Positions 9,519-20,061 of a stretch of DNA of 64,000 nucleotides are shown here, piece after piece (positions within the stretch are counted from its first letter, which is position 1; each line of letters opens with the position of its first letter). The notes under the pieces were generated by a model. The model did no database searches, had not been told where the DNA came from, and saw only the letters and a list, made by a program, of their open reading frames with translations. A program made the translations under genes and the position numbers. Location: NCBI GenBank assembly GCA_900169235.1, contig FWCC01000335.1, forward strand, positions 1 to 64,000. Reading direction: 5' to 3'. This stretch comes from Zarea fungicola. Taxonomy: Eukaryota; Ascomycota; Sordariomycetes; Hypocreales; Cordycipitaceae.

Positions 9519-12500
9519 ATGGCTGGTGACAACGCAGATGCAGCGCGTACGCCGGCGCGACAGCCGTCAAAGGCTGCGCAGTCCGTCACTTCTTCTGCCA
9601 AGCAACGATCCATCATGTCCTTCTTTCAGAAATCTTCGCCAGCAGCGACGCCGTCGCCGGCTGCTCGTGCACAGGTCTCTACCGACCCCAAATCTTGCCT
9701 CAAGGAGACAAAGGCCAACTTCTTACCAAAACCGAAGCCTGCACAGAAACTCTCCACACCTGTGCCCTCGAGCGATGCACTGGAGCCTAGCAGCTCCCAG
9801 GAGAATCTGGACACTGTTTTGCACAGCGAGAATGCTCCCAGCTCTCCGACCATGGCCAAGGCGAAGCCTCGTTCGGCCATGAAGAATCCGGCTGGCAGCA
9901 GCCCAGGCCGAAAAGCAAGTGACATCCAAGCTAGCTTTTGTGACCCTCTTTCTAACCGGTAGCATAGTCACGTAAAATGGTCAGCTACGCTGAATCATCC
10001 GAAGAAGACGAGCCCGTTCAGACTTTGAACCGCCGCCGTACTAGGACGCGGCAGGTGGTAGATGACGAGGATGACTATGGCGATGACGGCTCTGCCGACG
10101 TGCCAGAAGACGACGGCGCGTGCCCATTTGCTGTTATTAGTACATTCCATGTCGCTAACCTCGCTATGCAGACGATCTTGACGATTTTGTTGTTTCGGAC
10201 GAATCCGACGGTGAGACTCCTAGACCTAAGAAGAGAAAGAGGCCATCACAACCGGCTACTGCCCGAAAACGATCCAACCTGTCGCCCCCCGCAATGAAAG
10301 AGGAGCCGAGCGACCTAAACGACGACGAAATGATAACAGATGTTCCAGCACCGTCTTCTGCAAAGCAATGGAGCTATGATCCGGAATCAGGAGAGAAGCA
10401 CCCCGTGACTACTCCAGCTGAGCGTGCAGCAAAGGACCCAAGCAAAAAAGAAAAAGCCCATACTCAAGAGCCTAACGAGCGCTACTCTTGGCTTGCTAAG
10501 ATCAGAGACAAGGAGAAGCGCGAGCCAGGTGACCCCGACTACGATCCGAGAACAATCTATATCCCCCCTCTCGCGTGGAATAAATTCTCCCCGTTCGAGA
10601 AGCAGTACTGGGAGATTAAGCAAAATCTATGGGACACAATTGTCTTTTTCAAAAAGGGCAAATTCTATGAACTGTACGAGAATGATGCTACAATTGGCCA
10701 CCAGGAGTTTGATTTCAAAATGACGGATCGAGTCAATATGCGAATGGTTGGAGTCCCGGAAAGTGTTCTTGATCACTGGGTCAACCAATTCATTGCGAAA
10801 CAGTACAAGGTTGCGCGTGTGGACCAGATGGAAACCAATCTGGGCAAGGAAATGAGAGAGCGTCAAGACAAGACCGGCAAGAAAGCGGACAAGATTATTT
10901 CTCGTCAACTTGCCTGCGTTCTCACTGCCGGAACGCTCGTCGACGGCAGCATGCTGCAGGACGACATGGCAGCGCACTGTGTTGCCATTAAAGAATCAGT
11001 CGTAGACGGTCTACCTGTTTTTGGTATCTCGTTTGTGGATACAGCTACGGGTAGATTTTTCTTGACCGAGTTTGTCGACGATGTTGATTTGACAAAGTTT
11101 GAAACATTCATTGCTCAAATTGGTCCCAGGGAAATGCTGCTGGAGAAGTCTCACGTCTCTCCCAAGGCCAACAGGATTCTCAAGAACAGTACCAGCCCCA
11201 CGACAATCTGGACATACTTGAAGTCTGGCACTGAATTCTGGGATGCTGATACCTGCAGACGCGAGCTGGATGCTGCGAATTACTTTGCAACCAGCGAAGA
11301 CGACGAGGGCGCATGGCCCGATGCACTCGAGAAACAAAAGGATAATGATGTGGTCATGTCGGCTGTTGGTGCTCTCGTGTGGTACCTCCGTTTCCTCAAG
11401 GTAGAAAGGCCGCTGCTTTCCCAGAGCAACTTCTCCATGTACAACCCAATCCAGAAGAATGGGACCCTGGTGCTTGATGGCCAGACGTTGGTCAACCTTG
11501 AAATCTTTTCCAACTCGGTCAATGCAGGCGGCGAGGGCACGCTATTTCAGCTACTTAACAAGTGCATCACGCCCTTTGGCAAACGCCTCTTTCGACACTG
11601 GGTTGCGCATCCCCTGCAGAACATTGACAAAATCAATGAGCGACTGGATGCCGTCGACATTCTCAACAATGATCCGTCTGTTCGCGAGCAGTTTGCTTCA
11701 CAGCTAGTCAAAATGCCCGATCTTGAGCGACTGATCTCACGCATCCACGCCTGCTCATGCAAACCAGAAGACTTTGTTCGTGTACTTGAAGGATTCGAAC
11801 AGATTGAGTATACCATGACACTAGTCTCCGCGTTTGCAGGCGGCAGCGCTTTACTCGATCGTCTCATTTCGTCCATGCCCAGCCTAGAAGAACCTCTTGC
11901 GTACTGGCGGAACGCTTTTGACAGAGTCAAGGCAAAGGAAGAAAAGATTCTCCTCCCAGAGCGTGGCATTGAGGAAGACTTTGACGCGAGCCTTGAGCAC
12001 ATGGCAAACATCAAGAGCCAGCTCAACGACCTCCTGGCAGAGAAGAAGACTGAGCTCAAATGCAAGTCACTCAAGTTTACTGATGTCGGCAAGGAAATCT
12101 ACCAGATGGAGGCTCCCAAGGCCGCCAAAATTCCGTCAAGCTGGCGGCAAATGTCTGCAACAAAAGATGTCAAGCGATGGTACTTTTCGGAGCTGACGTC
12201 TCTGGTGCGAGAGCTTCAGGAAGCCGAGGAGACTCACTCACAGCTTGTTCGCGAGGTTGCTACGCGCTTCTGCAAGAAGTTTGACGTCGACTATGAGCTC
12301 TGGGTGCGTGCTATTCAAGTCATTGCGCAGTTGGACTGCCTTGTCAGTCTAGCAAAGGCCTCATCATCTCTTGGCGAACCAAGCTGCCGCCCGCAGTTTG
12401 TCGAGCAGGAGCGTAGCCTTGTTGAGTTTGAGGAACTGCGACATCCATGCATGATGAATACGACTGGCGACTTTATCCCCAACGACATTAAGCTTGGTGG

Positions 12501-13293
12501 TCAACAGGCCAACATTAATTTGCTCACTGGTGCAAACGCTGCGGGTAAATCAACTGTTTTAAGAATGGTAAGTGAATATTGTGTCCAGACCATGATGGCC
12601 CAGTCTAACTTTTACAAGTCTTGCATTGCAGTTATTATGGCGCAGGTTGGGTGCTATGTGCCGGCCGTCTCGGCACGACTTACACCTGTTGACAGAATCA
12701 TGTCGCGTCTCGGTGCCAACGACAACATTTTTGCCTCGCAGTCTACTTTCTTTGTCGAGCTATCAGAGACCAAGAAGATTCTGTCTGAAGCTACGCCGCG
12801 CTCTCTTGTCATTCTGGACGAGCTCGGTCGAGGCACGAGCTCCTACGACGGTGTTGCTGTGGCGCAGGCTGTCTTGCACCATGTTGCGACGCATATTGGC
12901 TGCGTTGGATTCTTTGCTACCCACTACCATTCACTCGCGACAGAGTTTGAGAACCACCCGGAGATTCGGGCGCGGCGCATGCAGATCCACGTGGATGATG
13001 AGGAGCGCCGCATCACGTTCTTGTACAAGCTGGAAGACGGGGTGGCAGAGGGCAGTTTTGGTATGCACTGCGCAGCGATGTGTGGAATTTCCAACCGCGT
13101 GATTGAGCGTGCCGAGGTGGCGGCCAAGGAGTGGGAGCACACGAGCAGGCTCAAGGACAGCCTGGACAAGGCCAAGACTGGGTGTTATATTCCTCTGGGC
13201 ATTTTGAGCGATGTCGGCGCCTTGCTTGGCGATAAGGGTGATGTTGATGAACGGGGTGTTGAAGTTCTTTTGCGAGCGATTGAAAGTCTGTAA
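9519..13293 (+). CDS. MSH6: DNA mismatch repair protein Msh6 (MutS homologue 6)
   Basis: This is the Msh2 partner in MutSalpha, which binds base mismatches and small loops in the nucleus. I infer exons 9519-9914, 9968-10115, 10172-12567 and 12619-13293, giving 1204 aa. The N-terminus has a PCNA-interacting QxxIxxFF box (Q29 to F36), then an acidic linker containing SYAESSEEDE. The mismatch-wedge motif Phe-x-Glu lies in FKKGKFYELYE (near 10650). The ATPase has Walker A TGANAAGKST split by intron 3, CYVPA, and Walker B region VILDELGRGTSSYDG, followed by FATHYHSL. Introns 1 and 2 only keep phase with GC donors (9915 and 10116); every GT donor nearby gives a frame break. Intron 3 (51 nt) is stop-free and in frame, so an unspliced reading would wrongly insert 17 residues next to Walker A. 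Confidence 0.93.
9915..9967 (+). other. GC-AG intron 1 of MSH6
   Basis: This 53-nt intron begins GCAAGT, the classical GC-donor consensus, has a TCTAAC branch point and ends CATAG. It joins ...SPGRK to SRKMVSYAES in phase 0. The GT donor 4 nt downstream (9919) cannot be joined in frame to any nearby AG. Confidence 0.75.
10116..10171 (+). other. Probable GC-AG intron 2 of MSH6
   Basis: The 3' end is clear (GCTAACC branch point, ATGCAG acceptor) because the downstream exon opens with an acidic stretch leading into DDFVVSDESD. Phase requires one leftover base upstream. Only a GC donor at 10116 (GCGCGT) supplies this, whereas GT at 10120 leads to an immediate stop. Confidence 0.55.
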
Positions 13294-13737
13294 AAGGTTG
13301 TTGAACGCTGGGTGTATATAGAGTACTTGTCTTTATTGTTAATGTATCAAAATAGCTGGGTTTGTGCTTGAAGGCGGACAAGGGTATATGGAGCATTTCA
13401 TTGCAGGTAATCAATATGATGAAATAAATAGTATCAGTGTATATGCGTGAGTTTGAATTCAAAAATTGCCAAATTGCCAAATTGGCCAAATTTTACACGC
13501 AATGTAATGAAACCAGTCAACGGCGAACTGGTGAGGCATGTTGGACAGAGTGGGGAGCTGCCAGGCTGTGTCGCGGCAACGTACGTAATGTGCTGCTAGA
13601 CCTACCCCGCCACCAGCATCACCGACCTCCAGAGAACTCCGTCATCACACAATCCGTCATCACACAACACCAGAAAAGCAACAAGCGGTAGTAGAGAGCT
13701 ACTCCTATCGCATCCCCAGCAATACAATCCGCCCAAA
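13294..13737. other. Intergenic region between MSH6 and ARC40
   Basis: This is a 440-nt spacer between two rightward genes. It contains repeated AAATTGCCAAATTGCC units near 13460-13490 and a duplicated TCCGTCATCACACAA (about 13638 and 13653) in the ARC40 leader. No ORF of interest. Confidence 0.35.
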
Positions 13738-14959
13738 ATGGCTGCTCCCGAGGTTCACCATCTGTTCCACAACCCAATCGCCGACCACTCCTTTTCGACG
13801 GACCACAGCGTGCTGGCAGTTGCGCGAGACACGTCTGTCGAGCTCTACGGCAAGGTCGGCAACAGCTTCAAGCTCAAGGATGAGCTCAAGGGCCATGACA
13901 AGACGGTCACGAGTGTCGACATTGCCCCCAACAGCGGCCGCATCGTAACTTGTTCGCAGGGTAGGTTTCCGTAGCTCCCATGCCAAGTGCCACCGAAAAA
14001 CTGGCTGACAAGTGGTGTCTCCAGATCGCAACGCTCTTGTCTGGGAGCCTTCGCCGACCGGGTACAAGCCGACGCTGGTGCTCCTGCGCATCAGCCGCGC
14101 CGCGACTGTGGTGCGGTGGTCGCCCTCGGAGACCAAGTTCGCGGTGGGCTCAGGCGACCGGGTCATCGCCGTGTGCTACTTTGAGGAGGAGAACGACTGG
14201 TGGGTGTCGAAGCACCTGAAGAAGCCCATCCGCAGTACCATCACCAGCGTGGCGTGGCACCCCAACTCGGTGCTCCTGGCCGCGGGGTCCACCGACGCCC
14301 ACGCCCGCGTCTTCTCCGGCTTCATCAAGGGCATGGACGCCAAGCCCGAGGCGAGCGTGTGGGGCGAGAGGCTGCCGTTCAACACCGTCTGCGGCGAGTT
14401 CCTCAACAACTCGGCAGGGTGGGTGCACGCCGTGTCCTTCTCGCCGAGCGGCGACGCGCTCGCGTTTGCGGCGCATGATAGCAGCGTCACCGTCGTGTAC
14501 CCCACGGCGCCGGACCAGCCGCCCCGCGCGGTGCTGACGATTTCGACGCAGCTGCTCCCGTTCAAGAGCCTGCTTTGGACGTCGGAGGACGAGATCATCG
14601 CGGCTGGGTACGACTGTGAGGCGTTCCGTTTCCGGGGCGGTGAGAGCGGGTGGGAGCTCGCGGGGACGGTGGACGTCAAGGGCTCGGGCGCGGGCGGCGC
14701 GCAGCGGGAGGAGTCGGCGCTCAACATGTTTCGGCAGATGGATCTCAAGGGCAAGGCCAAGGACGATACACAGCTCAAGACGATTCACCAGAATACGATT
14801 ACGACAATTCGTCCGTATGAGACGTCTGGTGGACGTGTGACCAAGTTTACCTGTAAGTTCTTTTTTTTTTTTTTTTACAATCAGATGACGTATGATTCAT
14901 TTACTAATAATGTCACAGCCAGCGGCGTTGACGGCCGTGTCGTCATCTGGAATGCTTAG
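13738..14959 (+). CDS. ARC40: Arp2/3 complex subunit 1 (ARPC1/Arc40), WD40 protein
   Basis: Exons 13738-13960, 14025-14852 and 14919-14959 give a 363-aa WD40 propeller. ARPC1 features include an N-terminus ending HHLFHNPIADHSFS, the blade GHDKTVTSVDIAPNSGRIVT, NALVWEP, then RAATVVRWSPSETKFAVGSG, KPIRSTITSVAWHPNSVLLA, a GWVHAVSFSPSGD blade and the final GVDGRVVIWNA. The protein is a core subunit of the seven-protein Arp2/3 complex that nucleates branched actin at cortical patches and endocytic sites. Splice phase is certain: G|AT restores the Asp of SQDRNALVW, and T|CC restores Ser before SGVDGR. The second intron carries a run of 16 T. The gene is convergent with the RidA gene, with about 130 nt between stops. 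Confidence 0.93.
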
Positions 14960-15086
14960 GGGAGCATTTGATGGGCAGTATAGACAGACAGCTTTAGCTA
15001 TTTACAGAAATGAAGAGCGTACTGTTCAACACTTGGAGGGCACGTTTGTAGTCGAATTTGCTTTTGTATTATGTCATGTTTCTATA

Positions 15087-15815
15087 TTAAGGGAGCGCAA
15101 TGCACTCAATCTCGACATCGACGTTCTTGGGGAGGGTCTTGACGGCGACGCAGCTGCGAGCGGGCTTGTGGCTAAAGTACTTTTCGTACTCGGCGTTCAT
15201 TTCCTGTAGAAGAGTCAGAATTTGTAGATGGTGAGTTTTCCTTGTATACAGGAAGATGGGTGCTTACAGCAAAGTGGGCCATGTCGGAGATGAAAATCAT
15301 CGTCTTGACGACCTTGGGGATGCTGGAGCCGGCCTCGGCGAGGACAGCCTTGAGGTTCTCGCAGCACTGGGTGGTCTGGGTGGTGATGTTGGTGCCGACA
15401 AAGGTGCCATCGGGCTTGAGGGGGATGGCGCCGGAGCAGTAAATGGCGAAGGGGGTCTTGATGGCCTGGGACTGTATGGGAAGGGTTGTTAGTACGGGTC
15501 GTAGGCGATGAGCATGTGGTGCTGGTTAATGTTGGCGAAACTCACGTAAGGGCCGACAGCTGTAGTTGGGACGGCAAGGTTAGCTATCGTTTCTTTGTTT
15601 GGATATAGTGACAAGGTCAACTTACGAGCAGGAGCGTCCTTGGTAAAGATGATGGTCTGGTCAGACATGTTGGATATGAATCTTGATGCAACTGGTGAGC
15701 GATTGAATGCGGCGGCGGCGGCAAAAGAGGAGGCAGATGAGGCGGAGGAGGTAACAGAGACCGGTCGAGTGAAGCTCGAGATGAAGCGTCGCGGGGCGAG
15801 ACGTGCGACGGACAT
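15087..15815 (-). CDS. RidA/YjgF-family enamine/imine deaminase, mitochondrial (Mmf1/Hmf1 type)
   Basis: Four coding exons (15626-15815, 15546-15559, 15268-15471 and 15087-15203, read right to left) give 174 aa. The second coding exon is only 14 nt. The core contains DAPAPVGPYSQAIK, the family's catalytic arginine/cysteine-containing loop near the C-terminus ([20 protein letters not shown]) and ends ECIALP. RidA proteins hydrolyse reactive 2-aminoacrylate and other enamines produced by PLP enzymes. The first ~48 residues are rich in Ser, Ala and Arg ([15 protein letters not shown]) and look like a mitochondrial presequence. A second ATG at 15668 starts exactly where cytosolic homologues begin, so two isoforms are possible. 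A probable 5'-UTR intron (15824-15935) has a CTCTAACC branch point and an ACACAG end. Confidence 0.9.
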
Positions 15816-15935
15816 GGACGTACCTGTGTTTTGGTGAAGACGGGTTAGAGAGGAAAGGATTCTGCAATTGATTGATTGGTATGTAGGAAGAAGGAAGCAA
15901 AAAAGGAAGGAAAAAAATTGGGCGAGCTAACTTAC

Positions 15936-17346
15936 GCGGGGAACGAAACGTAATGGATTGTTTGTGGTGTATCTGAATCTCGAGGACGGCTTGGGCACTC
16001 CGAAGGCCGGCGGCTCAGACAAAACACCCCGCCTCACGCCTCGCATACTGTGTAGGTATTGAGCGTTTTGCCCCGCGAAGGGCGTGCGGTTTCTGCCGGC
16101 CCAATGGTCTGTCAGCGGCCCACTGGGAATATGGAGATTTCTTTACCACACCAATTGGCTATTACTTGAGAAGATTTGATTTGGATTGGTGATTGGCGGG
16201 CAAGCTGTGTTGATGACTTGTTTTGTGGTGTAATGCCAACCGCAACAAGTTAACAGGTAAAACTACAGGCAGAGCCATTCTGTTGGTGCCTGACTGCTGA
16301 CGGCTAGTTCAAGATGACAAGGCCGAGAAAAGTGAAGGGGCTATTTTTAAATCCGTGCGATTGTGATCGGCTAGATCGTATAAATTATGCTAGACTTGAT
16401 TACTTTATTCTGCAATACTCGTCGCTGCACCGGCCTGCCGATGACCCGGTACTGTGTGCTGTTCTAGTTAATTGGGTGAAATATTATTAAATGGAAAAGG
16501 ATGATATATCAGCAAGACTTGAGACTCTTATGTACCAAGGAATTGAGTACTAAGGTAGCAACGTGCAATGAAGGTACGCATATCGAGTACCTTGTACCTA
16601 CTGGACGCTACGAGCAAGCCAGTAGATTATTGGCTGCTTGATAGAGCTGGGCAGGTATGTACCTTGTTGGCATAGCTGTATCCAGCATGCACAAGAGCAG
16701 CACGATTTCATACCCAAACTTGTTCAATTGCAAATATCTACTCCGTACGGAAAATTCAGTTACTCAAGTGCTAGCCTCGTACTCCTTTCCAGGGCGTCCA
16801 GGTCAGGGGCACTTGGTTCGCAAAGGCTCGACCCCTTGAACTGGCAGCTTGACCCACATCCCTGCAGCTCCAGCCGCAGCGTCATGGCACCAACCAGCAG
16901 CCAGTGTACCAGCTCGGCACCAATTATAGCGGGTTAGCAGAAGCTTTGGCGGCCACGTTGAAGCTCCAGTGCTGTCTGGTGGCAGCCTCGCGCCTCGCCG
17001 TCGGGACACGTCAACTCGCTCGTAAATATCTGGCTTGTCCAAGGCATCCAAAAAAAGGAGGTTCATCGCCAATCCATTCCATCGCGGCCCCTTGTCCGCC
17101 TGGCATTGCGTGTGTTTTTCTCTTCTTTAACTCTCTTCTATTCTTTACATTCATTTACTCTTATTTCCACGTCATTTCCTCTTTGTCCTCCCCCGATCTC
17201 TATCCGAGGTGGGTTATTAGCTCCTGGCGATTAAGACGACAACCCAACACCATCCAGCGCACCATCCGCCTCTGTCTTTCCGTCGCATTCAAAATCAAAT
17301 CATCAACGAGTTCGAATCGCTGACCTCCTCTGCAGTCTCTACAGTC
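15936..17346. promoter_or_regulatory. Divergent promoter region between the RidA and Pmt4-type genes
   Basis: This 1.4-kb gap has no credible ORF. The last 250 nt before the mannosyltransferase ATG are pyrimidine-rich (for example TTTCCTCTTTGTCCTCCCCCG), typical of a leader of a strongly expressed fungal gene. GTACCTTG/GTACCTAC motifs recur around 16587-16610. I see nothing further. Confidence 0.35.
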
Positions 17347-19746
17347 ATGGCGGGACCTGCTACGCCGCAAGGCTCTCTGCGCCAGCGCAACGCCGTCCCC
17401 AAAAAGTCGGCCGAGTCTGTCGCCGCCAAAGTTGATGTCGAGCTCGACAAGCTCGCCAAGGCCGCCGCTTCCAAGAACAAGCCCGACCCCGAATGGGATC
17501 ACAAGATTGCCCTGACTCTCGTCACCATTCTCGGTTTCGTCACCCGCTTCTGGGGCATCAGCCATCCCACTGAGGTTGTCTTTGACGAAGTTCACTTTGG
17601 CAAGGTACCAAACCCACGACATACGACACCTAGTCTCAAAAAAACTAACCTCTGCAGTTTGCTTCCTACTATCTCGAGCGAACCTACTTCTTCGATGTTC
17701 ACCCCCCTTTTGCCAAGCTCCTCTTCGCCTTCATGGGCTGGCTCGTTGGCTACAACGGCCACTTCAAGTTTGAAAACATTGGCGACTCCTACATTGACAA
17801 CAAGGTCCCCTACGTCGCCTTCCGTGCTCTCCCCGCCATCCTCGGTGCCCTGACCGTCTCCGTCACCTACCTCATCATGTGGGAGTCGGGCTACAGTGTC
17901 CCCGCCTGCCTCATCGCCACCGTTCTCGTCCTTCTCGACAACGCCCACATCGGCCAGACCCGCCTCATCCTCCTCGATGCCACTCTCATCCTCGCCATGG
18001 CCTGCAGCTTGTTGTGCTACATCAAGTTTTACAAGCAGCGCCACGAGCCCTTTGGCCGCAAGTGGTGGAAGTGGCTCATCTTTACCGGCTTTGCCCTCTC
18101 CTGCGACATGTCCACCAAGTACGTCGGTACCTTTGCCTTTGTCGCCATCGGCTCCGCCGTCATCATCGATCTCTGGGAGCTTTTGGACATCAAGCGTGCC
18201 GGTGGCGCTCTGAGCCTGCCCGTCTATGCCAAGCACTTCAGTGCCCGTGCCCTCGGCCTGATCGTCATGCCATTCCTCTTCTACCTCTTCTGGTTCCAAG
18301 TCCACTTCTCCGTCCTCAGCCGCTCCGGCCCCGGTGACGACTTCATGACCCCCGAATTCCAGGAGACTCTCAGCGACAACGTCATGCTCGCCAGCTCCTA
18401 CGATATCCAGTACTATGACATCCTCACCATTCGCCACAAGGAGACCAAGACCTACCTCCACAGCCACCCCGACAAATACCCGCTCCGCTACGAAGATGGC
18501 CGTGTCTCCAGCCAGGGCCAGCAGGTTACCGGCTACCCCTTCAACGACACCAACAACTACTGGCAGGTTGTCCCCGCCAGCGACGATAAGCAGACTGGTG
18601 TCAACGTTCTCAACAATGCCCTTGTCCGCCTCAAGCACATGGCCACCGATACCATCCTGCTCTCGCATGATGTTGCCTCTCCTTACTTCGCCACCAACCA
18701 GGAGTTCACCACTGTATCCGCAGAAGATGCTTACGGCAGCCGCGAGAACGACACCCTCTTTGAGATTCGCATTGAGCACGGCAAGGCTGGCCAGGAGTTC
18801 AAGACCGTCGCCAGCCACTTCAAGCTGATTCACTTCCCAAGCAAGGTTGCCATGTGGACTCACACCACACCCCTCCCTGACTGGGGCCACAAGCAGCAGG
18901 AAATCAACGGCAACAAGCAGATTGCCCCCAGCTCCAACGTCTGGATTGCAGAGGACATCACCTCGCTCGCCGTCGACGATGCCCGCCGCAACAAGCCCGC
19001 ACGCGAGGTCAAACAAATGTCCTTCTTGTCAAAGTATCTCGAGCTCCAGCGCGCCATGTTTTACCACAACAGCAAGCTCACAAGCAGCCATCCCTATGCC
19101 AGCCATCCCTACCAGTGGCCATTCCTGCTCCGCGGTGTCAGCTTCTGGACACAAAACGACACGCGCCAGCAGATTTACTTTGTTGGCAACCCTCTTGGCT
19201 GGTGGTTTGCCAGCGGTCTCCTTGCCATCTATGCCGGTATCATTCTTGCCGATCAGATTTCTCTCCGCCGTGGCATCGATGCCCTCGATCGCCGTAAGTA
19301 GCAACACTCTTAATTTTCACACTCGCTCAACACTAACGTAAATCCCAGGCACTCGCTCCAAGTTGTACAACTCTACCGGTTTCTTCTGGCTGGCTTGGGC
19401 TACCCACTACTTCCCCTTCTTCCTCATGGGTCGTCAGCTCTTCCTGCACCACTACCTCCCTGCCCATCTCGCCTCGGCTCTTGTCGCCGGTGCGCTGATT
19501 GAGTTCATCTTTACCACTGGCGCCGCCCCCAGCACTGACAAGCCTGGCCGAAAGACCCTCACCGCCAAGGAGCGCTTCGCTGGCCAGAGCCTCCTTGGCG
19601 TTTGGATCGCCTCGGGTGTCATCACCGTCATTATTGCTGGCGGTTGGTACTTTTTCCTGCCCCTCACCTACGGCTACCCCGGCCTCACGGTTGAGCAGGT
19701 GCAAAGACGAAAGTGGCTCGGTTACGATTTGCACTTTGCCAAATAA
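17347..19746 (+). CDS. pmt4: Dolichyl-phosphate-mannose:protein O-mannosyltransferase, Pmt4 type
   Basis: Exons 17347-17604, 17658-19293 and 19349-19746 encode 763 aa. The enzyme adds the first mannose from dolichyl-P-mannose to Ser/Thr of secretory and membrane proteins in the ER lumen. VVFDEVHFGK, completed across intron 1 by FASYYLERTYFFDVHPPFAK, contains the DE and HPP motifs of the PMT luminal loop. The F-A-K-L wording and overall length point to the Pmt4 subfamily rather than Pmt1 or Pmt2. A MIR-type luminal region lies in the middle (DILTIRHKETKTYLHSHPDK, YPFNDTNNYWQVVP), followed by several hydrophobic segments, including one starting GFFWLAWATHYFPFFLMGRQ. Pmt4 substrates include Ser/Thr-rich GPI proteins such as those encoded at 47.9-55.7 kb here. 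Confidence 0.92.
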
Positions 19747-20061
19747 ATGTACCCAAGTCAATCCGGCTGGAACTGGGTAAGAAGAAAAGTGCTGCATCAG
19801 GTCCTTATACAAGCACCTGAGATGCTACATTTGGCCCAGATGTGATTGAAATGAAACTGTATTTTGCATCGAAAATGCTTTTTTTACTGGGAATGGGAGT
19901 TTATGGAGAGAAAACAAAAGATTCAAGAATGATATTTTAGCAAAACATGTATGAGAAAAGGATTAGAAGTTGTTGTATGTAACTCGTAAAATATAATTTC
20001 TGCTCAGAATACAGACGTGGAGTCAGCGAAGCAAGCACCCGGTATTCCTAGCTAGAGGCCA
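19747..20061. other. Convergent intergenic region
   Basis: About 315 nt of AT-rich 3' flanking sequence lies between the mannosyltransferase and the leftward membrane-protein gene. It contains AAATGA/AATATAAT-like 3'-end sequence and no ORF of interest. Confidence 0.3.

Noticed and set aside
14150..14788. 212-aa and 200-aa antisense ORFs in ARC40, and 47994-48827, 52258-52836 and 53350-53925 antisense
   Set aside because: All lie inside well-supported exons and have Arg/Gly/Val-biased translations typical of reverse-strand shadows.
17305..17325. GAGTTCGAATCGC as a tRNA T-loop
   Set aside because: No matching acceptor, D or anticodon arms nearby; the sequence is in the leader of the mannosyltransferase gene.
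17592..19016. 474-aa antisense ORF across the mannosyltransferase gene
   Set aside because: It is the GC-rich third-position shadow of the Pmt coding strand (Gly/Val/Asp-rich low-complexity translation).
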